5,807 bases of DNA, taken from the NCBI GenBank assembly GCA_900556285.1, contig USOF01000095.1:1-5807 (forward strand), read 5' to 3'. Origin of the DNA: an uncultured Collinsella sp. (lineage in GTDB: Bacteria; Actinomycetota; Coriobacteriia; Coriobacteriales; Coriobacteriaceae). This document shows, in pieces, positions 1 through 5,807 of the stretch (positions within the stretch are counted from its first letter, which is position 1; each line of letters opens with the position of its first letter). A model generated the notes under the pieces. That model was not told the origin of the DNA and ran no database searches. It worked only from the letters and a program-made list of their open reading frames with translations. The position numbers and the translations under genes are program-made.

Positions 1-48
1 CGAGATGCTCAGGAGTCTCGTGGGCTCGGAGATGTGTATAAGAGACAG
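1..48 (+). other. Illumina/Nextera P7 adapter with i7 index (contamination)
   Basis: This is library adapter, not genome. Bases 1-6 (CGAGAT) match the 3' end of the Illumina P7 oligo. Bases 7-14 (GCTCAGGA) sit where the i7 index belongs and match Nextera index N704 as I remember it. Bases 15-29 are the Nextera read-2 portion (GTCTCGTGGGCTCGG), and bases 30-48 are the 19-base Tn5 mosaic end finishing in AGAGACAG. The four parts are in exactly the order and spacing of a Nextera P7 adapter, with the insert following at 49. Translated in frame it gives the well-known false peptide ending MCIRDS. It probably comes from untrimmed reads running through a short insert, and should be removed before annotation. 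Confidence 0.99.
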
Positions 49-556
49 CTTTTGCTGGCTGATGATCGCCGGTCTTTCTAATGCCGTGAACCTGACCGAT
101 GGCCTTGACGGTCTTGCTGGCGGCACCTCCATGATCGCCATGCTCGCCATGGCTGCCATGGCGTTTTTGCACGGAGACGTGAACCTGTCCATCTTCTGCA
201 CCGCGTGTGCCGGTGCCTGCTTGGGCTTTCTGTGGTTCAACTGCTATCCGGCGAGCATCTTTATGGGCGATACCGGCTCGCTTGCCCTAGGCGCCGCGTT
301 TGCCTGCACGTCCATCATGACCAACACCGAGGTCGTCTCCCTCATCATCGGCGGCCTGTTTATCGTTGAGACCCTGTCGGTCATGATTCAGGTTGTCTAC
401 TTCCACTTTACGCACAAGCGCGTCTTCCTTATGGCGCCCATCCATCATCATTTCGAAAAGAAGGGCTGGGCCGAGACCAAGGTCGTCATCCGTTTTTGGA
501 TTATCGCTGCTGCCTTTGGTGCCGTTGGCCTTGCCCTGTTCTTCCAGTTGGGATAG
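49..556 (+). CDS. mraY: MraY, phospho-MurNAc-pentapeptide transferase, 3' part (5' end missing)
   Basis: MraY is an integral membrane enzyme. It transfers phospho-MurNAc-pentapeptide from the UDP-linked precursor to undecaprenyl phosphate, giving lipid I. About 168 codons of true sequence remain, roughly half of the family's usual 320-360. Two family motifs are clear. NLTDGLDG (bases 89-112) contains the conserved active-site aspartate region. The histidine motif APIHHHFEKKGW (about 434-469, HHH at 443-451) is typical of MraY and separates it from other polyprenyl-phosphate sugar transferases such as WecA. Hydrophobic segments lie between and after them, and the C-terminus ends in a membrane helix. 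The N-terminal half, with the DDxxK-type motif, lies outside the window. The apparent ATG at base 5 lies in adapter and is not the start; no true start is present. The stop (554-556) is 9 bases before murD, so the two are probably co-transcribed. Confidence 0.96.
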
Positions 557-565
557 TGGTCTTTC

Positions 566-1972
566 ATGCCTCTTGCTGATGTCTTTAGCCTGCTCGTTTT
601 GGGTCAGGGCAAATCCGGTCTCGATGTCGCCCGCTGGGCGCTGGCACATCCCGAGCGCGTAAGCGCCGTTACCGTGTATGGCGGCGGCACCTCTGAGCCC
701 AATGACGCCACGCGTGCGCTCGAGGCTGCTGGTGCGTCGTTTGTCTATGGGACCGAACAGGTCGAGGGCGCCTATGACGTATGCGTGACGTGCCCGGGCA
801 TCTCGGAGTTCTCGGGCTTCTTTAAGGCCGGGCGCGAGCATGCCGCCCAGATTATGGGTGAGCCCGAGTTTGCCTATCGCCTGTCGCCCGATAACTGGAT
901 TGCCATCACGGGCACCAACGGCAAGACGACCACCACGTCGCTGGCTGATTATCTGCTTAAGGCTGCCGGCGAGGCCAGCGTTGCTGTCGGCAACATCGGC
1001 GAGCCGCCGGTCAACGAGATTGACGGCCGAGCCCACAACGAGTGGTTTGTGGCTGAGCTCTCGAGCTATCAGATTGCTACGACAACCGAGCTCCACCCCC
1101 GCGTGGCGGTGCTGCTCAACATCACTCCCGACCACTTGGGCTGGCATAAGAGCCATAAGAACTACGCGCTTGCCAAGATCAAACTGTTTGACAATATGGT
1201 CGATGACGATCTGGCGGTTGTCGACGTCGAAGACGCCGGCATTCACGAGTTCGATGAGTACATCTACACGCCGGGTCGTCGCATCTGCAAGGTTGCCTTT
1301 GACGAGCCTGAGGGCGAGGATGCCGCCTTTGTGCGCGACGGCAAGATGGTCGTGCGCCTGAAGGGCGTCGAGACCCCGCTCATCGCTACATCCGAGCTCA
1401 AGATCTCGGGCCATCACAATGTTATCAATGCCCTGTGCGCCGCCACGGCTGCCTTGGCGGTCGGTGCCGATGTCGATGGTGTCTGCCGCGGTCTTGCCTC
1501 GTTCCAGCCGCTCGAGCACCGCGTGGAGCCGTGTGGCGAGATTGACGGCGTGCGCTACGTCAACGATTCCAAGGCGACCAACACCGATGCGGTCGAGAAG
1601 GCACTGACGGCATTTCCCGATGACGACGTGATCTTGCTGCTCGGCGGCCACGATAAGGGCACGCCGCTCACGGATTTCGCGCGCGTCGTTATGGACAACG
1701 TGCGCTCGGTCGTCTGCTTTGGCGATGCGCGCGAGCGCTTCACCGCCGCTATGGACGAGGCTGATGTCGATGGCGATGTGGATATCGCCCAGGCGGATGA
1801 CCTGCGCGACGCCGTGGACGTTGCCCGTTCGCTTTCGAGCCGTGGCGATGTGATCTTACTTTCTCCTGCCTGCTCTTCGTTCGATGAGTTCTCGGGCTAT
1901 GAGGAGCGCGGCCGCGTGTTTAAGGACTACGTGGCTCAGCTTGCCGCTACAGCGAAATCACAAATGGAATAG
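566..1972 (+). CDS. murD: MurD, UDP-MurNAc-L-alanine:D-glutamate ligase
   Basis: MurD is a cytoplasmic ATP-dependent ligase that adds D-glutamate to UDP-MurNAc-L-Ala. The 468 residues are a normal length for the family (about 440-500). The N-terminal Rossmann-like domain opens with GQGKSG (13-18), so the ATG start leaves the usual short lead. The central Mur ligase domain has the ATP P-loop GTNGKTTTT (116-124, Lys120), ELSSYQI (164-170) and NITPDHLGWH (185-194). Lys204 in YALAKIKLF aligns with the carbamylated lysine of E. coli MurD (Lys198). GHHNVINAL (282-290) and LEHRVE (316-321) lead into the C-terminal domain, with NDSKATNTDA (333-342) and SPACSSFDEFSGYEERG (433-449), the D-Glu-binding region. 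The start has only a weak Shine-Dalgarno match, so translation may be coupled to mraY, whose stop is 9 bases upstream. The gene is complete and intact. Confidence 0.98.
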   Translation: MPLADVFSLLVLGQGKSGLDVARWALAHPERVSAVTVYGGGTSEPNDATRALEAAGASFVYGTEQVEGAYDVCVTCPGISEFSGFFKAGREHAAQIMGEPEFAYRLSPDNWIAITGTNGKTTTTSLADYLLKAAGEASVAVGNIGEPPVNEIDGRAHNEWFVAELSSYQIATTTELHPRVAVLLNITPDHLGWHKSHKNYALAKIKLFDNMVDDDLAVVDVEDAGIHEFDEYIYTPGRRICKVAFDEPEGEDAAFVRDGKMVVRLKGVETPLIATSELKISGHHNVINALCAATAALAVGADVDGVCRGLASFQPLEHRVEPCGEIDGVRYVNDSKATNTDAVEKALTAFPDDDVILLLGGHDKGTPLTDFARVVMDNVRSVVCFGDARERFTAAMDEADVDGDVDIAQADDLRDAVDVARSLSSRGDVILLSPACSSFDEFSGYEERGRVFKDYVAQLAATAKSQME

Positions 1973-1975
1973 GGG
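1971..1975 (+). promoter_or_regulatory. Ribosome binding site for ftsW (AGGGG)
   Basis: AGGGG lies 5 bases before the GTG at 1981 and overlaps the murD TAG stop (1970-1972). This spacing supports GTG 1981 over the in-frame ATG at 2008. That ATG has its nearest strong purine run (AGGAG, 1988-1992) 15 bases away, which is too far. Confidence 0.6.
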
Positions 1976-1980
1976 TTGCG

Positions 1981-3501
1981 GTGAGAGAGGAGAGCCCCCG
2001 ACAAGGTATGAGGAGGCCCGACTCGGACCGTGCTTCCTCACGTCGCACCACACCGCGTTCCAGCCACGGTGGGCAGTCGTTTAGCGAACGCTATATTGCC
2101 GGCGTTCCCGCCCGTATCATGCGCCCCCGTTTGATATTCATGGCCTGCTTGTTTACCTTGGTATGCTTTGGCCTGCTGATGGTGTACTCGGCGTCTTCGG
2201 TCGAGGCGCTGCACGAGAATGGCTCGGCGACGTTTTTTCTGGGTCGACAGGCCGCGTTTGCCGTGGTCGGTGTTCTGGCGCTGATTGCCATCGTGCGCGT
2301 TTTGCCGGACAGCTGGTTTGGGGAGGATGTGCTCAGGATCTTCCTTATCGGCATGATAGGGCTACTGCTTCTGGTGTTCTTGGTGGGCAGCGGCAGCCGT
2401 GGCGCCACGCGCTGGCTCAACATCGCCGGTATTCAGTTCCAGCCTTCCGAGTTTTTAAAGCCATTTGCCATTGCGTATTCGGCCATCATGCTTGATCGCT
2501 TCTTTTCGCCCGGTGGCAACATCAACGAATTCCTTCGCAAGATGGGCATCTACCTGGGCATTTCGCTCTTTCTGATCTTTATCCAGCCCGATTTCGGTAC
2601 TGTCCTGATCATCCTGTTGACCCTCATGTGCATGGCGTTGTTTGCGGGTCTCGACCCCAGATTTATCATCGGCGTGCTAATCTTCGGCATTCTCGTGATC
2701 GTGATTGCGCTTGTCGCAGAGCCGTACCGTATGGTGCGTATTCAGGTTGCCTTGAACCCTTGGGCCGACGAGTATGGTGACGGCTATCAGGCCACGCTTG
2801 CAATCATGGCCTTTGCCTCGGGCGGTCTGTTCGGCCGCGGCATTGGCAACTCAACCATGAAGTACTCGTATCTGCCCGAAGCGCACAACGACTACATCCT
2901 GGCCATCATTGGCGAGGAAGTCGGTTTTGTCGGAACCGTGCTGTTCTTCTTGGTGTTTGCGATGCTGATCTACTCGGCGTTTCGCATTGCCGAGCAGGCG
3001 ACCGATCGTCGGGGCGCGCTTATGGCGTCTGGCTCCGCGGTCATTCTCGCGGTGCAGTTTTTGATTAATGCGCTGGGCATCCTCAACGTGTTTCCCATGA
3101 CGGGCAAACCGCTGCCGTTTATTAGCTACGGCGGTTCGTCGATTATTGTGTCGCTCATGCTTGCCGGGTTGATCTTGCGCGTTTCGTACGAGAGCGCCCG
3201 CCGCGATGAGTATGACCGCCGCCGTGAGAGCTTTGCCGTTATGGATGAGAGTACCGCCGGCGTGCCCCACGTGCGCGGCGAGCGATCTTCGCGTAACGGT
3301 TTTACCGTCCTGGATGGCTCTGCGACCGAGCCGGCAGCTCGTCCACGCTCGCGAACGGCTCCGCAAGGTCGTCCGCAGCGCCCCAGCCCTCGCAACGCGG
3401 GCGGCGGATATAATCGAATCGATTTGAACTCGGACCCGTCGGCGCGTCTGCGTACCGACGACCAGGGACCGCGTGTACGAAGGGACTACCATGACCGATA
3501 A
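1981..3501 (+). CDS. ftsW: FtsW, septal peptidoglycan glycosyltransferase (SEDS family)
   Basis: FtsW is a polytopic membrane protein that polymerises lipid II into septal glycan, normally with a class B penicillin-binding protein. The SEDS core spans about residues 48-405. It carries GATRWLNIAGIQFQPSEFLK (141-160), QPDFGT (202-207), LPEAHNDYILAIIGEE (298-313) and GKPLPFISYGGSS (375-387). Asp304, in the AHND segment, aligns with the catalytic aspartate proposed for SEDS enzymes. Position in the dcw cluster between murD and murG favours FtsW over its paralogue RodA. At 506 residues it is longer than the E. coli protein (about 414). The extra length is an Arg/Ser-rich N-terminal tail of about 46 residues and an Arg/Pro/Ser-rich C-terminal tail of about 100, both probably cytoplasmic and disordered. 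GTG 1981 has the better ribosome site; ATG 2119 (Met47) would give a shorter protein starting just before the first helix. The 3' end overlaps murG by 11 bases. Confidence 0.95.
   Translation: MREESPRQGMRRPDSDRASSRRTTPRSSHGGQSFSERYIAGVPARIMRPRLIFMACLFTLVCFGLLMVYSASSVEALHENGSATFFLGRQAAFAVVGVLALIAIVRVLPDSWFGEDVLRIFLIGMIGLLLLVFLVGSGSRGATRWLNIAGIQFQPSEFLKPFAIAYSAIMLDRFFSPGGNINEFLRKMGIYLGISLFLIFIQPDFGTVLIILLTLMCMALFAGLDPRFIIGVLIFGILVIVIALVAEPYRMVRIQVALNPWADEYGDGYQATLAIMAFASGGLFGRGIGNSTMKYSYLPEAHNDYILAIIGEEVGFVGTVLFFLVFAMLIYSAFRIAEQATDRRGALMASGSAVILAVQFLINALGILNVFPMTGKPLPFISYGGSSIIVSLMLAGLILRVSYESARRDEYDRRRESFAVMDESTAGVPHVRGERSSRNGFTVLDGSATEPAARPRSRTAPQGRPQRPSPRNAGGGYNRIDLNSDPSARLRTDDQGPRVRRDYHDR
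3479..3484 (+). promoter_or_regulatory. Ribosome binding site for murG (GAAGGG)
   Basis: GAAGGG lies within the end of ftsW, 6 bases before ATG 3491. It decides the murG start. The upstream in-frame GTG at 3473 would put this site inside the coding region, and ATG 3503 would be 18 bases away. Confidence 0.7.
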
Positions 3502-4606
3502 AATGACCGTTGCTATTGCAGCCGGCGGCACGGCAGGACACATCAACCCCGCGCTCGCCTTGGCCGAAGAACTGCGTGACCGTGGCCACCACGTTGTGTT
3601 CGTGGGCCAGTCGCGCAAGCTCGAGGGTCGTCTGGTCCCCGAGGCTGGGTTTGATTTTGTGCCCATTACGGTCACGGGCTTCGACCGCTCCCGTCCTTGG
3701 ACGGCGCTGACCTCGCTGTGGCGTGTCAACAAGGCCAAACGTGCGCTCGCCAATCATTTCTCAAAGGTCGGCAAGCCCGATGCCGCCATCGGTTTTGGTG
3801 CCTATGTCGAGGTTCCGCTGCTGGGGTGGTGCAAGGGCGCGGGCGTTCCGTATCTGCTGCATGAGCAGAACTCTGTTCCGGGCCTGGCCAACAAGATGAT
3901 GAACTCCCACGCCGCCCGCGTGTGCATCTCGGTGCCGGCAGCGCGTTCGGTCTTTGAGCGCGAAGGTGACCCTGACCACGTGCTCATGACCGGTAACCCC
4001 GTACGTCGCTCGGTGATCGAGGGCAATCGCGCTCGCGGCCGCAAGGCACTTGGTGTTCCCGAGGACGCTACGCTGCTGCTCGTCTTTGGCGGTTCACTTG
4101 GCGCCCAGCACCTCAACGAGCGCGTGGTTTCGCTCAAAAACGAGCTGCTTTCGCGCAAGAATCTCTATGTGTTGCATTCGACGGGTGCCGACGGCTTTGA
4201 GGAGACCGAGCGCGCTTTGGCGCTGACGCCCGAGGAGGCGAAGCGTTACCGCGTCCAGCCATACATCGACAACATGGGCGATATGCTGGCTGCTGCCGAT
4301 TTGGTGCTCTCGCGTTCGGGCGCATCGAGCGTGGCCGAGATCGCTGCGCTCGCCGTGCCTTCGGTGCTCGTGCCGTACCCGCATGCGACAGCCGACCACC
4401 AAACCACCAATGCCCGTTATCTGGTCGACGCCGGGGCCGGCGTGCTCTGCGCCGATGCCGATATCGACGGTTCTGCCTTTGCCGATGAGCTGCTGCACCT
4501 GGTCGATGACGCGGCGGCACGCGACGCCATGCGTCAGGCGGCGCGTGGTCTGGCTCAGGATAGGGCCGCCGCTCTTCTGGCGGATGCGGTAGAGGGTTTG
4601 CGTTAG
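3491..4606 (+). CDS. murG: MurG, lipid I GlcNAc transferase
   Basis: MurG is a GT-B fold glycosyltransferase on the inner face of the membrane. It moves GlcNAc from UDP-GlcNAc onto lipid I to make lipid II. From ATG 3491 it has 371 residues (E. coli about 355). The N-terminal domain shows the glycine-rich loop AAGGTAGHINPALALAEEL (10-28), then GFGAYVEVPL (101-110) and LLHEQNSVPGLANK (122-135), the conserved HEQN loop. TGNPVR (167-172) links to the C-terminal domain. That domain has the second glycine loop GGSLGA (200-205) and SRSGASSVAEIAAL (274-287), which holds the glutamate (Glu283) expected to contact the UDP ribose, then VPYPHATADHQTTNA (294-308). I chose the start by the GAAGGG site; GTG 3473 would add six residues and ATG 3503 would remove four. 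It overlaps ftsW by 11 bases in a different frame, which suggests coupled translation. Confidence 0.98.
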   Translation: MTDKMTVAIAAGGTAGHINPALALAEELRDRGHHVVFVGQSRKLEGRLVPEAGFDFVPITVTGFDRSRPWTALTSLWRVNKAKRALANHFSKVGKPDAAIGFGAYVEVPLLGWCKGAGVPYLLHEQNSVPGLANKMMNSHAARVCISVPAARSVFEREGDPDHVLMTGNPVRRSVIEGNRARGRKALGVPEDATLLLVFGGSLGAQHLNERVVSLKNELLSRKNLYVLHSTGADGFEETERALALTPEEAKRYRVQPYIDNMGDMLAAADLVLSRSGASSVAEIAALAVPSVLVPYPHATADHQTTNARYLVDAGAGVLCADADIDGSAFADELLHLVDDAAARDAMRQAARGLAQDRAAALLADAVEGLR

Positions 4607-4703
4607 TTAGACGGGATATCGTCGGTCGCCCTCGCGCTGATGCGGTAGGTGCGGTACAGTTAACGGGTTACAGGCAGTGTTTACGCAAGGAGTACACGAG
4701 CAC
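4607..4703 (+). promoter_or_regulatory. murG-murC intergenic gap, possible weak promoter
   Basis: This 97-base stretch is the only true intergenic gap in the window. It holds a 9-base-period direct repeat of TGCGGTA (4641-4647 and 4650-4656) running into TACAGT (4655-4660), which resembles a -10 box. No good -35 box lies 16-18 bases upstream, so a promoter is only a guess. I see no hairpin followed by a T-run, so no intrinsic terminator is supported. The 3' end contains the murC ribosome site. Confidence 0.25.
4687..4692 (+). promoter_or_regulatory. Ribosome binding site for murC (AAGGAG)
   Basis: AAGGAG is the strongest Shine-Dalgarno match in the window. It lies 11 bases before ATG 4704, slightly longer than the best spacing, and no alternative in-frame start is nearer. 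Confidence 0.7.
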
Positions 4704-5636
4704 ATGGCTGATTCCCAGACTGCAACCTCCGCGCCCGAGTTTAAGAGCGCCCACTTTATCGGTATCGGCGGCGCCGGCATGAGCGGCATCGCCCTCGTTC
4801 TGCACGAGCGTGGTTATGCCGTTACCGGCTCCGACCTTAAGACGTCACGTTATATCCGCCAGCTTACCCGCGCTGGTGTGAAGGTGCATGTGGGCCATGA
4901 GGCCGCCACGATCGACGAGGTCAAGCCCGACGTGGTTGTTGTCTCCACCGCTATTCCGGAGTCCAACCCTGAACTCGTGCGCGCTCGCGAGCTTGGTATT
5001 CCCGTGTGGCCCCGTGCCAAGATGCTCTCTGCTTTGGGCCACGGCTACACCACCGTCGCTGTTGCAGGCACGCATGGCAAGACCACCACGTCTTCGATGT
5101 GCGCCACCATGCTCGACCGCATGGGCCTGGATCCGAGCTTCTTGATCGGCGGCATCGTCGAGGGCTATGACACGAACGGCAAGAACGGCTCGGGCGACTA
5201 CTTTGTCGCCGAGGCCGACGAGTCCGACAGCTCCTTCCTGTTCCTGAACCCCAACGTGGTCATTGTGACCAACGTCGAGGCCGACCACCTCGATCACTAC
5301 TCGGGTATCGAGGAGATCGAGGCAACTTTCGCCAAATTCATGAGCTTGGTGGGCGAGGACGGCACCGTCATCGTCTGCGGTGAGGACCCGCATCTGGTCG
5401 AGCTCGCCAAGTCGACGGGCCGTCACGTGCTTTCCTACGGCTTTGCCGAGAGCAACGACATCGTCTGCATGCACCCGGATGTCAAGGGCATCCAGAGCGA
5501 CTTTATCGTTCGCTTTGAGGACGGCACTGAGCACGCTGTGGAGATCAAGAGCAATCCCGGTCGCCACAACATGCTCAACGCCACGGCGGTGCTCACCGTC
5601 GCCCATGTCCTGGGCCTTGACATCGACGCCGCCGCC
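4704..5636 (+). CDS. murC: MurC, UDP-MurNAc:L-alanine ligase, 5' part (C-terminal domain missing)
   Basis: MurC is a cytoplasmic ATP-dependent ligase that adds L-alanine to UDP-MurNAc, the first amino acid of the stem peptide. About 311 residues are present of the usual 450-490. The N-terminal UDP-binding domain opens with FIGIGGAGMSGIA (18-30) and TGSD (41-44). The central domain has the P-loop GTHGKTTTSSM (122-132, Lys126), EADESDSSFLFL (170-181) and TNVEADHLDHY (189-199). GRHNMLNATA (286-295) closes it. The next expected piece, the C-terminal domain with its RRF and DDYGHHP-type motifs, is absent. After DIDAAA (306-311) the reading frame continues without a stop into AroA-like sequence, so the 368-codon open frame reaching the window end is not a real protein. 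The exact join is uncertain by about 10 bases. An intact MurC presumably continues in the source genome. Confidence 0.95.
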
Positions 5637-5807
5637 ATCCCTGATCTTGTCCCGATCCTTGCCGTCTGCGGCTGTGCCGCGGAGGGGGAGACCCGGATTT
5701 TCAACGCGGCGCGCCTCCGCCTCAAGGAGAGCGACCGGCTCCAAACGGTGTCCGCCGCCATCCGGGCGCTGGGCGGGGATGCTGACGAGCTGCCCGACGG
5801 GCTGGTG
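5637..5807 (+). CDS. aroA: AroA (EPSP synthase) C-terminal fragment, fused in frame to murC
   Basis: These 57 codons match the C-terminal region of 3-phosphoshikimate 1-carboxyvinyltransferase, the shikimate-pathway enzyme that joins shikimate-3-phosphate and phosphoenolpyruvate. IPDLVPILAV corresponds to the segment with the catalytic aspartate (Asp313 in E. coli). ARLRLKESDRL contains the conserved KESDR/KETDR motif with the Glu and Arg that bind substrate (E. coli Glu341, Arg344). The spacing between the two, then RALGGDADELPDGLV, also fits AroA. The sequence is open at both ends: the first 300 or so residues of AroA are missing and the window stops before the C-terminus. Codon choice differs from the rest of the window (three CGG, three GGG). 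It is most likely foreign DNA joined by assembly; the style recalls Clostridia-type AroA, but I cannot place it firmly. Confidence 0.87.
   Translation, partial: MPDLVPILAVCGCAAEGETRIFNAARLRLKESDRLQTVSAAIRALGGDADELPDGLV

Noticed and set aside
30..48. Tn5 transposon end
   Set aside because: The 19-base mosaic end is preceded by Illumina P7, index and read-2 sequence, so it comes from library tagmentation and not from a resident Tn5 element.
185..194. MurD motif reads NITPDHLGWH (residues 185-194) instead of the common DHLDRH form
   Set aside because: The catalytic histidine region is intact, and variation after DHL, including Trp, occurs in actinobacterial MurD, so I do not treat it as unusual. 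The coordinates given here are residue numbers; the bases are about 1118-1147.
287..1651. A 454-codon open frame on the minus strand opposite mraY and murD
   Set aside because: It lies opposite two clear genes, and its translation shows no recognisable family. Strong G/C third-position bias in the real genes removes stops from the opposite strand, which explains its length.
2851..3753. Minus-strand open frames of 300 and 151 codons opposite ftsW and murG
   Set aside because: These are composition shadows: low-complexity, basic translations with no domain, directly opposite conserved enzyme motifs.
4845..5744. Minus-strand 299-codon open frame opposite murC
   Set aside because: It crosses the murC-aroA join, so it cannot be one natural gene, and it mirrors well-conserved Mur ligase coding sequence.
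4704..5807. A novel bifunctional MurC-AroA enzyme linking wall synthesis and the shikimate pathway
   Set aside because: Both partners are truncated through essential domains, and the codon use changes at the join, so an artefact explains it better.

Overview
The window is a stretch of the dcw (division and cell wall) cluster from a GC-rich bacterium. Five genes are read left to right on the + strand: mraY (3' part only), murD, ftsW, murG and murC (5' part only). Gene content, the strong G/C third-position preference, the basic disordered tails on FtsW and the actinobacterial look of the proteins suggest an actinobacterium. A Coriobacteriia/Collinsella-like gut organism is my best guess, from memory of such proteins and not from a search.

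Both ends are damaged. Bases 1-48 are not biological: they read as the tail of the Illumina P7 adapter, an 8-base i7 index, the Nextera read-2 sequence and the Tn5 mosaic end. Real DNA starts at about 49, inside mraY. At the right end, murC breaks off near 5636, after its central ATP-binding domain. It runs in frame into about 170 bases encoding the C-terminal part of EPSP synthase (AroA). Codon use changes there: CGG and GGG, which I did not find in the murC part, appear three times each. This is most simply an assembly or library chimera with DNA from another organism.

Between these ends the layout is tight. murD starts 9 bases after mraY ends, ftsW starts 8 bases after murD, and ftsW overlaps murG by 11 bases. 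A 97-base gap, the only real intergenic space, separates murG from murC. No stretch over 300 bases lacks a gene.

The genes form one pathway. MurC and MurD add the first two amino acids (L-Ala, D-Glu) to UDP-MurNAc in the cytoplasm. MraY moves the finished MurNAc-pentapeptide to undecaprenyl phosphate (lipid I), and MurG adds GlcNAc (lipid II). FtsW polymerises lipid II into septal glycan outside the membrane. I see no new biological system here. The points most worth attention are the two artefactual ends and, more weakly, a repeated short motif in the FtsW C-terminal tail.
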